Source: Bradysia coprophila
Lineage: Eukaryota > Arthropoda > Insecta > Diptera > Sciaridae
Direction: 5' to 3'
Assembly (NCBI RefSeq): GCF_014529535.1
Contig: NW_023503608.1
Coordinates: 10,838,501 to 10,902,500 of the forward strand
DNA length: 64,000 nucleotides
Shown: positions 48,345 through 60,521 of the stretch, piece after piece
How positions within the stretch are numbered: position 1 is the first letter of the stretch
Layout of the letters: the number at the start of each line of letters is the position of its first letter
Translations under genes and position numbers: made by a program
Notes under the pieces: generated by a model
What the model saw: the letters and a program-made list of their open reading frames with translations, nothing else
What the model was told of the DNA's origin: nothing
Databases searched by the model: none

Positions 48345-48563
48345 TTATAAAATAAAATAAATCTCCTCCAAGTTGCGACCTGACTCGAAAGTACCCATGA
48401 TACTAGCCGCATTCCCCCTCTGAATAGCAATGCTAATATTTTGTTTAAAAAACTTCGTGGCACGTTTTTCACCAGTTGCAGCAACGAGCAGGCGACCGAG
48501 CTCATCGGTGAACGATTTCGCTTCCTCACACCATGGCCCCAATGTTTCCACAGCGAAAGGCAA
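48345..48563 (-). mobile_element. retrotransposon reverse-transcriptase C-terminal tail, fragment 1
   Basis: The minus-strand frame reads PFAVETLGPWCEEAKSFTDE, then LLVAATGEKRATKFFKQ and AIQRGNAASIMGTFE with a stop. This is the conserved tail found after the reverse transcriptase domain in many animal non-LTR polyproteins. Only the last 72 residues remain, followed downstream (minus) by an A/T-rich tail near 48310-48360. The truncated copy is not functional. Confidence 0.7.
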
Positions 48564-49167
48564 TAAGTTGAAAATTGGGTTAAATGCGAATTAGGTTGAT
48601 GTTCATATCAAATATATTTTGTGGCAATTACAGATCACATTTCAAGCCAGTCTGATTAGTCTTGCATGATACGACCAATTTTTATGGTTCGTCGATTGTA
48701 TGTTTGGTACAATAGGGGCGTTTTTTTATTCATTATAATTGATTTAAGAAAACAAAAGCTTGACAAAATTGGTCAAAATATTCAACATAAAGTTTCTCTT
48801 GCTTTTTATTATTTCTTTTTTTTACGGATGGTTATGTCAGGTGATATCGACTGTGATCTACAAAAATAAATGAGGAGGTTTATCTGATGCGGTATTCTAT
48901 AGGAAAATTAATGTTGAAACGAAGGACGTAAAACATACAATCTTCATTTCGCCTTCGATCTGTTATAAATCCCATCGTCTTTGTCTTCCTGCCTTATTCA
49001 ATGTCGTTTGAGATTGTTGAGATTTTGTTTGAGAAGTTTGAGATTGAGATGCTGTCTAACCACGAAGTAACAGACCGCTGAAATACTAAGTTTTTATTCT
49101 CCTTAAGATGCATCTGTACTTGTACTTAGCTAAAATGTAGCCTACATCTGTGTGTTTCGTAATTTTT

Positions 49168-49432
49168 TATGATATCTTTTCATCAGAATCCTTTTCGAAA
49201 AATGTACGACCGCAATAACGACAACGAATGTGTTAGATTTAAATAAAAATTAGTTTCGGTTGTAGTAGTATGACCGACTCTGAAATTTTCAAAAAATGCT
49301 TAGTTTTCTCAAGGCTGGTCAAATTGCTGCAACCAAAACTAATGTTTTTTTAAAGCTACCACAATTGTGGTCGTTATCACGGTAGTAAATTTTTGATAAA
49401 GGATTCTGGTGGAAAGATATCATCAAAAGTAA
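49168..49432. repeat. inverted-repeat element (ATGATATCTTTTCATCAGAA)
   Basis: ATGATATCTTTTCATCAGAA plus TCCTTT (about 49169-49194) pairs with AAAGGATTCTGGTGGAAAGA plus TATCAT (about 49406-49431). Inner pairs such as GACCGCAATAACGAC/GTCGTTATCACGGT extend the fold. No ORF. It lies 0.5 kb before the Dscam-family signal-peptide exon. Confidence 0.7.
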
Positions 49433-49906
49433 ACTAAAATCCAGTATTTAAAAAACGCCCAAATGTATTCTTTTCAGCAAAGCATCGATGCCTCTTAAAT
49501 TCTGTTCATTATCGTGAAACGATAATTACGAATATTTTGTAATTTGAATACTCAATTCACACGGTCGTAATTAGTCTACTTTAGGTCTCAGTATAATAAT
49601 AATTTCGAAGGCACTGCTGTATTAAATGCCGATTTTAATACATAAAACTTTATAGCTCAAACGGATATAATTTTAACAGGCCCAACATATAAAAAGCTGG
49701 AACATTTTCTCAGTCGCAAAATTACCAATGTAAAATTTTGTAAAATTCAAGTGTACTATTCGCTGGATGAAAATCGTCGGCTAAAAAGTGATAACATTAA
49801 AAATAAATAAATGAAAAAACAAAACATTATGTGGAATGAATGCTAAAAAGATTTAGTGAAAAAGAAAAAAATGTAATTGTAATGCGAAATTCAGATCACG
49901 ACAACA

Positions 49907-52900
49907 ATGGATTTGCGCTATGGCCATCTACGAGCTGTTTTAATGCTGATGTTTTTCCTAAAAGGTAAGAGTGAGGGAAAATATAATAAAAAACCTATTT
50001 AATTGAATTAGTAATGAGCATTAAGTGAGTTGATGTCTGTATAAAATATAATAAAAAAAAAATTGTGTTCGAGGGTGGTATGCCGGAATACATGAGTATT
50101 ATAAATGGGTAAGCGGATGGAACAGTCTAAGTTCCTGCCTTTCATTTTCATTTGATTTGCTTTGCACGTCACTTAGAGAATACACTGAAGTGTATTTAGA
50201 ATTGTGTATAAACATAAAATGAGCCAAGCCGAGTATAGCATTCTACATTCTACATTATGATGCTATTTAAACGAAACCTTATCTAAAGTTGTTTGTTCCA
50301 GAGATTATTGTATTAGTGAAATATTTAACATTATAGAATAGCATGAATTTATAACATTATTGTTTCACTTGAGGTTTTCCTTCGAATGTATACATAGGTA
50401 TAATCTACAACAAACTAACGACCGACAATGCTCGTTCATTCTCATAGTTGTGGAGTAATTTATTTATATATAATCCTCTAGCCTGTATCAATCGAGCATA
50501 TTGAATAAATTAACACTCCAGAAGATAACTTCGGTCGCAATGGGAAGATAGAATAAAATGTGACGTGCTAGACGGAAAACGCTTTCCAGTTAACCAGACT
50601 GTTACTTGGGAACTTTAGTCTCTTTTAAACTAATTACGCCGTATGTGAGACAAAAATCTAATCATTTTCAACTGACAACACAGACATCGTAACCCAAATG
50701 CTTTGCGTTGAGATGACTTAATTAACATTTTCCTTTGAAGTAGGAGTCGCATTTATTGGGTGAATTCTTAAATATTCTTTGGAATAAACTTTCCTATTAG
50801 ACTATCTACTCTACCTATTTTCATGTGGAACACGACATGTACGTAACACAGATCTTAAATGTTTCTATAAAACTCCCAAGAGGATATCAACTTCAATGTT
50901 AATAATGCCTCCAAATGTTGCTTATTCGACATAACTAAAATATTATGGATTAGCCAAGTATCGATACAACTTGATCATTGTTGGCATTAAACAGAGTTGT
51001 AAATTAATCAATCATCATAATGCCACATTTCATACCCAAGAGACACATCACCCGAAAGCAATCATAAACTTTTCCAACAGTCTCCGTACTACACAGTGAA
51101 CAAATTTATGAACTTGATAAGCTACTCGTATATTTCACATATAAACTAGGTACGAACAAGTTAGTGCATTACATACATATAGTGCTGCCGTCAACATTAA
51201 ATTATTATTTTTCCGTAACTTGAAATAAACTTCTCCATAAACTCAAAAACTGAAAATTGTGTTGGCTTTACTCTGCTTAAAATAAAAACGAAACGAACTT
51301 AAAAGAAACTTGAGACACTTGCCGGACGATTTCTTTGCTCAGTTATGTATACGAGTACATATATTATGTATATACATGATGTAACGTCATGGTTCGCTTT
51401 TGCTTTTCGAAAACTTAAATTGCTGTCATTTCGGCTAAGCTTCTCAACATCATATCGCTTGAGGAAGTCTTTTTGATAAACTTTTTTTTAGCGGAAAACT
51501 TTTGTTCACAGTTTTTGAACGTCTAACAAGTTTTGGCAATGTGCGGCTACGACAAAAACAGATAACTTATTTGAATGTTCTTGTTTTCATCCGTATCGTA
51601 ACCAAGAACATGACGCTTTCTGTGGCACTCATTTTATTTTTTATTTTTGTATTGGTTATACGTCGGAATATGTATAAATAACATAAAATACAATAAATAT
51701 CCCAATATAGGTCTTTATCGTTTCTTTTGGCTGCTCACTATCTACGTCCTCTTCTTCATCTCACATAAAGTTCAAAATACAAAAGTTTGATATGCCGTCA
51801 TTTCGAATAATTTGGCTTTTATTATGCCAAAATATTATAATACTTAAGCCATTTTGCAAATTTTGTGGGTGTAGCATATGTGTACAATATCATAGGGGTC
51901 AGTGTTTATGTACGACCATAATTTCCAATGATTTATTCGAGTAATATTTTTGGGTTGTTGAAATATGGTATCAACACTAATGGATTAGTTTCTATATTTA
52001 TTTTGGGCTATTCGGCGAAGGTTCTGACGGCATTAATTAGCGATATCTTTTGAATATGAACGAACGCATAAATTAATTATTTTATTAATTGGTGGCAAGC
52101 AAGAAAAGCTCATGCAGCAATACATTCATATAATACGATTGAGTGAATTAAAAATCGTTGAAAGCTTTTGCCATGATTTTCCGAACAACTATTTTCATAT
52201 TGAAATCTCGATTGAGAGTAAATGCGAAATTCTTCTTTTCTTACTGAATGAGGAAATTTCATTTGTTGGAGCAAGAATCATAACTCATCACTCAAGTTGA
52301 TTCAATTAAGAAATTTTCCAAAGAAAATTGAGTTGAACCTTTTTCATACAACGTCGTGTTCAATTACATGGATATGTTTTTATTGACAGGGTGATTCATA
52401 TTTTCAGATTTAAATTTTTTTTCTTCTTCGTTATATTAATGTTATTTTCTTTAAGCTAGAGTTTATGTTTACATTATGTATTACCAGTTCCAAAATCAAG
52501 AAACGGAAAGAGGCTTTAAAGGGATTGGAGAAAATGTTTAAGGAAAATATGTTTAAAAAAAACATTTAGGCAAATTCTTCTTGCTATTATGTATGTATAG
52601 ACACATGGAGGAGTTATAGCAACGTCAGCATTTTAGAGTTTATTTTTTTACAGAAAATTAGAGCAAATTCGTTTATTTATAGACAATTTTGTTGTCCTTT
52701 TTCGGAAATGTAAATCGATTTCCTCGAGTATATTTATAATCATAAATAATTAGCTTTTGATAAAACCAGATATATCTACGAATCGGTTGTCGGTTGAGCA
52801 GACATGTAAGCGTATTTTTTTCGTTTTTTTTGTAATTTTATCTTCTATTCAATTTGTGTAGGGTAGGGATTCCACATTTAAATATTCGTTAATTAATTAT

Positions 52901-55900
52901 TCATTTCCAATCCGCCAAATCGTACACTAAAGAACAGAATAGTTATTTATATGACAAGGGATACAAAGTTGCAAAGTCCAGTTTTAGTGTGAAGTTTGTT
53001 GATCTGAGGCGAAGCTGAGGTCAACAATCATACGAAAACGTGACTTCTCATTTTTTACCGAGTTTTGTAATGAATTTTATCTGTCTAGAACGATAATCTC
53101 GAACTTATCTCTCTATAGGGAGTTTTTACTCATCTCGATGTATCTGTTCTCGACAGAGAAAATATGGTATACACCTGTTGCCAGACTGTTATTTTGACGT
53201 GTAGGACATTATTGCCAGAGCCGAAGGCGTACAACAAGCACATAATATATGTTACATGCTGTGAACTTCCAAACCAATTCTCTTGTTTTCCCTAGTTAGG
53301 TAATTCGTTACTTTCGACTGTAGGGAAAACAAAAGTATGTAAAAATACATGTTTTTAGAAGCAATACACGGTTTTCAACTACACAAGATCGTGAATGGAT
53401 TAACTAAGCACAATTTCACAATTCAATACAATCGCGATATTCATTCCCACCACACTCACCATGCGAACAACTTCAGATGCCCCGACCATCATCCAATCTT
53501 GAAACAAGCCACGCATGAATACAACAGCCACTGTATCTAAGTTGACAATCGAAGTGATGAAAGGTGCCAGTGATTATAACGTGATATCGCCTTAATTTTA
53601 CTTGAATTGAGATGTGCAGTTTGAACTAATTTATTTATTTATTTGACTCTGTGATATAGCCTAACTGTTAGACAAAAATTTGATTTCTAATCGCTGAACT
53701 AAAGTTTCTTAGACCAAATTTTCGCTTTTCGTATTTATCTATAAGATTAATTTGTAATCTGTTTTTACATAAAACTAATAGTATTCCCCACATTATAATA
53801 GAGGAATAATAAAATAAATGAATAAAAAAAACTAGACATTGATTGACCAGCATTCTTGGAAATACGAATTCCGCGAAAAATTGAATTCTGATTTCCCCGA
53901 CAAACAAACTAGGTTACATTGATTTTCAACTTTTTCTAGTAATGGATGAAACCGGATATTAAAAGTTCCTGAGATTTTCAAACTTGCATAGATTTTTTTA
54001 TGAAAATTTTCGAGTTTTAGTATTTGCACGATATTTAATCAAACCAGTCTCAAGGGTAGGAAATTTTGAATGTTTATTATTTGTAAGAAATTCTTCTTAC
54101 TTCAATATAACATTAGATCTAACAAAAGAATATCTGACTATTAAACGGATCATCATCTGTTGTCGACACCGATGATAAAAAACTCTACCCTGTCTTACGT
54201 ATGTACCAAATGAATGCTAAAACGAATGAAGTAATAAATATTGTGCACCTATGTCCAAATGTTTGTTCTGACGATTTGGTGATTGTGATCCGAAGCCGAA
54301 GGCGCGTATCATAATCCAACTCGTCAAAATAATCATTTTTTTATGTGTCGATGCAAAAATAAACCCAAACTCCCTCTCCGATCTGATGGACAATGTTATT
54401 CTTACCCTACAGAGACAAAAAACAGATTTTATAACAGTTTTCAAATACGAAAATACGTAGCTTTGATGATTGACCTTTGCTTGCCGTTTGTCCTAGATTT
54501 AGTGTAATAACTGAAAGGCTCTTGAACATATTATGGTCATAACACGAAATATTCATTCATCTCTGGGCTCAGCTGGCCTGTGACATATTTTTAAATTCAA
54601 AGGTGGGTGGAAAGAACAGAGCTATTAAGCAGAAACCACGCTTCAACTGTAAACAACTTCTGAATCAATAAACGAAAATGTTATAATAGTTTAAGACAGG
54701 TAAGAAGGTGTTTTCACTTCATATTTTATAACTTCCTATTCCCCCCACCCACTTTTATTTAAAAAAAGCACAAAGCCATCAATGTTCAAAGGAGTTGGTA
54801 AAGCATAAATGGTATAATATACACTTTTCAGCCAGGGCAGTCTGCAGTTCTGTAAAAATAGAAATTTTTACGATGATTATGCAAATATGTACAATCGAAT
54901 TAGATGAATAATTATCATGACTTTTACCATCCTCGAAATTCAGTCTTGCATGCGAAAAGTGCTATCGAAAAACCATTTATTTTTGCAGAGGATGTAGACT
55001 GGCGTTGGAAAAATATTCTCATTTAATGAGAACATTATGATTAATTAAAAATTCTTCTGTAATATTTCAGTTCACACTTTAATGAACATGAACACCAACT
55101 TTTTATGTTCTGTAAAAAAAAACGGTTTTTATCAACTCCACAAATGCAAAAATCAAATGAAAAAGCTTTTCAGAAAAATTTTATAGAAAAAAGTAGCAAA
55201 AAAAAATTGTGGAAAAAAAAATCAAATATCTTAAATTTTCTTTCGACTGTTCCTACAGTTTTCCCACTAGTATACTCGGTTACCCCCTCATCTATTTTAT
55301 TCAATGAGAAATTAAAAGTCGTCCAATTAACAAAAACATTTTCAACCAAGTATGGCTATACATTACTCTACAGGATATGTAGCAGCTTCTGCATATAATA
55401 TCACCGTGGTATTGTTGAACGAAAAAAAAAAACCAGGACGATGAGAAGACTCTTTTACAACACAACAAATATTACATATATATACACCATGAATGAGTTC
55501 AGTTGAGGGAATCTCGTAGTAGTGGTGCACTTGAGTGCCTGCGCGTTTTGTAACATTAATTTTTTCCTGCAGACATTTAATGGTGGAACTATACAAATAA
55601 GTGTTGCTTATATCAGCTTCGAAGCACGTTATACATTGTATTTCATCATAGATCCTATGTTTAGTACATTGGAAACGTCTGAAAAAATATCATGATTTTT
55701 TTATGTTGAATATTTGTGTGTACACAAACAAAATTGGTAGGATTTGCTGAGCTATTAGCGGAAAAGTTTTTCTTCTGGGAAATTCGCAATAAGTGGCTCA
55801 GAATTATGGAAAATGTGTATTCTGTCTGGCTATTATAATATATATGTTATTGATGGAAGGCACACTGGGAAACGCAGTTCAGTCACTAGCAATGGAAGTT

Positions 55901-58900
55901 TTCTTTCATAATTATTTATATTTTACTTCACCATCCCATCGCTTCAATGGTTTTTTCATCGGATTTTTTAAAGTTTGAAAAATATTTCTTTTTTCTATAT
56001 TTTGCTCAACATTATTGTTCGATTTTATTATTTTGCTCTTTCCATTATTGATGTTAATGTGCTAACAGAAGAAAATGTAAACGTCTGTTAAATGTTCATT
56101 TAGAAATGTATTTCGCAGCGGTTTCCAGTTTTTATTACTGAAAAGCTTGCATAAGTGTTCATTGCGGTTTACCCAATAAATTAATGTAAAGATCATGATT
56201 TCTTGGCGGTTCACTTGAGCATGGTTTTCCTATGAGTTCTTATGAGGTGAGGATATGGTTAAACTGGTATTTTTAGAGTTGCTACAAGGAGAGAAAATTG
56301 AAATTCAACGTGTCTAATTTGGAAGTTGTTTTGGTTTGTAATTGATTCCACAAGCCAGTGGAACAAATGAAAATCTAGATTTTGATTTTATGAATTTTGG
56401 TTGGGCAAAATCTAGATTATCATTTGTTAAACAAATTTTGTGTGGAATCATTCAAAAACCACAACAACTCCCAAAACAGAAAACAAGTGGAATTTCATTT
56501 TCTTTCCCTGTAAATAAAGCTTTTTCTTTGTTCCTTTTGGTGTATTCTCTAAAATGTTCAGTTACAGGACCTATTAGACTTACTCTAGTGAAACTATGAA
56601 ACTATGAAAAGTTTCTCTGTACCTGGAGAATTTTTGCACAAAATTGTTTCGTCAGAAGAATTTACCTAAGCTTTTCGGTTTAACAGAAACCGCTTAGTTT
56701 ACGACTTACTTGAGTTGACATTTCCCATTTACATGATTTAATGAAATAGTCGAATTTAACAAATACTTTAACCACCATAAAAGGACTGCGGTGTTCGTAA
56801 TTTAGTTTGTTATTCAGATTCATCAAGGATGCACCTAGATCAATCACATTTCTCTCCAAATTTGAAACTATACTGTTAAATGTTTAGAATCTCTGATTTA
56901 ATTAAATCGTAAATGATAAATTTTACTCGTTACATTTACGTTACCTAAGATACACATCCAAACAAACTTCATTTTACTAACATTATCTTCATGAACAGTA
57001 ATCGCAATACAACTGTTTGTGCTTTCATTGTAGTCGGTGGTAAATGGTTGTCTTTTTACAGACAGCAGCAGGCGATATGTATCATAAGGACAGTTATTCG
57101 TTCTCGAATCTATTACTTTATTATGATCTACGCATTTTCAACAGAGTGCCATAAAATCTTTCACTTCAATTATTTTAACATTTGTTTATTATATAATAAA
57201 CGATGTCAGGTGAGATAATTACTAATTTTTTCCTTTGTTGTTCTTCAGTTCGTTCAGTTTTTCAGATAATAGAAACGAAACAAAAATTATAAATAAAATA
57301 TCTGATCGAGGTGAGTTGATGCGGGAATTGTGGACATTATGGACGATGTGTTAGCTTTCTGGATAGCTTACGATACACGCTAAACTAAGTATTCATGTGA
57401 ACGAGGATCACCACTGGCTTCGTTGAGCTTTGGACCGATCTTGTTTATTAAATGTAAAGCGTCCGACGACCAGGGACCAAGCGTTTCTACGGCAAAGGCG
57501 TTAAAAATCTAATTTCCCCTTTTCACCTCGACGTACTTTTCATGTTTTTCATTTGATTCGAGTTCGGCGATACGACCGGCTTGTTTGCATGAGACGCTCA
57601 GATGACTGGGTGCCAGAGCGTCGCAACAGTTGGCGTCCCAAACGAGGTAACGACCGTAGGCCCTAGTTATGAGGGTCAAGACATCCGTTTTTTCCATCGT
57701 CTCTGAAAAGTCCTGGAGGTTCGAGCGTTGAATTCTTATGAGTGGCATTTAACGATTGCCACAGATTTGTATTGAGATCGATGTGTATACTCAGACCGTG
57801 TATACCACATTCTGATACAAAAATTCCACAAGTTCCACTGAATTTGCTAAGATTGCAACATATAAATACATTTTCCAATACACATCCAACGTTCATTTAA
57901 TACTTACGGCCACAATAAAATGTATTTTGGTGGAAACTTTGATGTTACTTCGATTGGCAAACTTTGCTTTGCAGAGCAGCTCAAAAGAAAGCTGTTTATT
58001 GTATTTTTTTTATCTTCTCGGGGATTCATTGTGGTTTATCGATTTCTTTGTATTTCTATTTTTAAGACATAAATTTGTAATGCAGCAGCAGCAGCGATAA
58101 AAATTTAATTTTTCACAAAACGGAAAATTTCATTTTAAATTTTCATGATTTTCAATAACATTAAAAAGGATTTAACGTTGGTATGGCAAGTAAAATGTTA
58201 CAGAATTATAATAAGGTATCGATTATTTTCGATACACTTAATGGTGTCGTTTAATGTAAGATTACCAACGCGAGCCACCAGCGAACGTCAAAAACAAACC
58301 AGAACTGAAAGTAAGACTTTAACGCACTAGTGCGAGAAGGTATTTAAAAATGGTTATTGTGCCATCGAGAATTGAAATACGACTCTTTTCAGCACTCATT
58401 TTAGTGTTGTAAAGTGACTTATTTCAGCACCTGTTTGATGTGATATTACAACACTCAAAGCAGTGTTGATATGGAATTTGTATGAGTTGTTACAGCATTC
58501 GTTTGAGAAAATGCAAAGCAATGTGATCGATCAAATTTGAAGAGTGATTGTTTACAATGAAAATTATGATTTTTTGTGCTCTTGTCTATTTCAATTCTCG
58601 GTTGGCACAAAGCATGATGTGTTACACGTATTGTAATGAGATTTTTTCAGCACACGACCCAACTTAAAGGAAAACTTGGGTCTAGTGCTGAAAAAATCAA
58701 CATTACAATACTTGTAACACAACATACTATTTACGACATCAAGTGCAAAATACTTTATTAGGCTCTAGATCATGCCCGCGTTGAGGTTCATGCAATGATT
58801 TATGCAACAGAGGCATCATTTTTCGATAATTTTCGAACATTATGATGCTGAATTTCGTAAAACCTTATACCACGCTAATGCGAAAGAAATCCATTTAAGG

Positions 58901-60521
58901 ACGCAATAAGCAATATACATGAATTTTTGAACTGTAACAGAGAGAAAACTTCGATTGATTTTTTCAATACAAATCCTAATTTAGCGGTGCTGAAAAAAAC
59001 CCGACTTTTTCCGCCTCGGTTGGAAAAGTACAATTCTGATATCCTTTGCTGCTCGTTTTTCGTTGTGCTTGTTCCACACTTTCTGTAAAATTTCACACGA
59101 TATTTAATAACGAAGCAATAGGGGGGTCTTCTGTTGAGCGTATTATAATAGAATATTTATAATATTAATCACCTCTCACAATGTAATGTGACAATATTCC
59201 GAATCATAATTTTCTGATCTCATTTAACATTCACCCTCAAAATCTTTGGTGTAGAGGTATATAAATAAATAAATTTATATATTTCGAACCGGTGGCAGTC
59301 AATGGTTTAGATATTTCATCGATATTATTCGTACAATGTTTGTATAACAATCCATAAAATATGTAAAGATGGTATGTGAAAAGTTTTGTAATAACATTTT
59401 GCGTTCTTTTTTTATAATAAACATAAATGAAGCATTACCCGAAAATGTAACAACCATGTAGCATGTTTGATATATTATCAGGGCCAATTGAAATTTTAAT
59501 AAATTTTAACTCTGACAAGTTAATATAAGTGAAATTTGGTATGCAAAATATCGCGAGAAAATTCACAGCACGTTTTCAAATTATGGATATACAGGTCATG
59601 TTTGGAATATATTAAGTCAATGGCGGAGAACATAGGAAATATCTTTTTTTTATAAAAGTATATCTAGATATTTTCCTAACTTCATTTTATTATACTTACG
59701 CCTTTCATACGTAACAAAGCAGAGAAAAAAAATTGGTGTATATGAAAGTGAATAAAGGAAGTTCAAACACGGAGAAAATGTCTTCTATTTCTGAAAAGTG
59801 TTTGCATATAAAAGCACACCCTACACATTTTTTTTGCTTCTTTTACATTTTATTATAATCAAAAACATCGGAGCTATAAAAAAAGTTGCGAAATTTATAT
59901 GGCTGAAGGGTTGTTTCATTAACATTTTACTTATAATTACTCATAGAATCTACATGGGTGGTTTCAGGCCGAATAGCGAAAAGCATTACGCACACACATG
60001 AACCTGAAATTTGTGTCAATGAATGTTTTGACTTTACATACATACAAGTGCGTAAGTTATTACACAACCCAAGAAAAATGGGAAAATATCTTTGAAATAA
60101 CATTGGGGGAAAAAAATGTTGTAGGATTTCTGTGTCGACAGTTTTTTTTTTTGAAGAAATACCGTCTATATATCATAGAGTAGGCGTTTTTGCAGTATTC
60201 ACTGCAAACGAAACTCTATTACTTGGCCTAGTCAATATTATTTGTTTTATCCCTTATTTGATTCGTAATACATTTTTTACTCTTCTTTCCGGGATATGAA
60301 GATCGAGAGAAATGTTTTCAGCTGGTGCCTTGAACGTGAAAAACGTGAAATATTTTGCGGCAATGGAAAACGGCTTAGTAATTATTTTTTTTATTTCAGC
60401 GTCATCTGCACTTGAATTACAAGGACCAGTATTTTCACATGAGCCCCCACATAAAGTGGAATTTTCTAACAGTACCGGAGGGCACATTGAATGCTTCGGT
60501 CAAGGGAGCCCACAACCTGAG
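49907..60521 (+). CDS. Dscam: Dscam-family cell adhesion molecule, 5' end (partial)
   Basis: The first two coding exons of a Dscam-type immunoglobulin-superfamily receptor, continuing past the right edge. Exon 1 (49907-49964) gives a signal peptide (MDLRYGHLRAVLMLMFFLK) and ends in phase 1 at a GTAAGAG donor. Exon 2 (60400-60521) completes an Ala codon and reads SSALELQGPVFSHEPPHKVE, then FSNSTGGHIECFGQGSPQPE, the start of the first Ig domain including its first cysteine, and stops in phase 0 at a GTAATT donor. The GP.F..EPP..VEFSNSTG..IEC pattern is specific to Dscam proteins; the EPP variant looks closer to Dscam2-like than Dscam1-like members, which I infer. Dscam proteins mediate homophilic neurite recognition and self-avoidance. 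The 10,435-bp first intron is typical of these long neural genes. Exon 1 alone could be misassigned, but its phase and signal peptide fit. Confidence 0.82.
52948..53074. repeat. palindromic MITE, diverged copy (see 61079-61205)
   Basis: AGTTTTAGTGTGAAGTTTGT, TGATCTGAGGCGAAGCTGAG and ATACGAAAACGTGACTTCTC parallel the better-preserved copy at 61079-61205 in the same orientation, at about 75-80% identity. It lies in intron 1 of the Dscam-family gene. Confidence 0.7.
56275..56515. repeat. fold-back element with AATCTAGATTTT centre
   Basis: The left arm (GAGAGAAAATTGAAATTCAA, GGAAGTTGTTTTGGTTTG, ACAAATGAAAATCTAGATTT) pairs with the right arm (AAAATCTAGATTATCATTTG, ACCACAACAACTCCCAAAAC, GGAATTTCATTTTCTTTCCC). 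A half copy is at 41030-41135. The plus-strand ORF at 56342-56599 is read from the arms and is not a gene. Confidence 0.75.
57385..57748 (-). mobile_element. retrotransposon reverse-transcriptase C-terminal tail, fragment 2
   Basis: Minus strand: TRAYGRYLVWDANCCDALAP, then SHLSVSCKQAGRIAELE and EKHEKYVEVKRGN, an in-frame TAG (near 57509-57511), then in the same frame NAFAVETLGPWSSDALHLIN, KIGPKLNEASGD and a stop. The order LVWDAxxxDALAPSH, then FAVETLGPW is the usual tail of insect non-LTR polyproteins. One internal stop and missing ends make it a pseudogene. It lies in intron 1 of the Dscam-family gene, on the opposite strand. Confidence 0.75.
58620..58722. repeat. hairpin with GTGTTACA..GTATTGTAATG arms
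   Basis: GTGTTACACGTATTGTAATG with ATTTTTTCAGCAC and GACCCAA (58618-58664) pairs with TTGGGTC, GTGCTGAAAAAAT and CATTACAATACTTGTAACAC (about 58677-58722). A related TTCAGCAC word recurs at 58388-58440, so the repeat may extend leftward. Confidence 0.75.

Larger units (their letters stand above)
35405..49906. other. gene-poor 14.5-kb interval
   Basis: Very AT-rich sequence between CYP315A1 and the Dscam-family start codon. I found no exon with family support. The ORFs (for example 39850-40110 and 45799-46074, both minus) lack splice context and homology. The interval holds the dispersed repeats listed separately. Its left part should contain the CYP315A1 promoter and its right part the 5' UTR and control regions of the Dscam-family gene, but no specific site can be supported. 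Confidence 0.5.

Noticed and set aside
55793-55978. Plus-strand ORF with a signal-peptide-like start inside the Dscam-family intron
   Set aside because: The hydrophobic start is followed by low-complexity sequence; it lies in intron 1 with no promoter or splice evidence.
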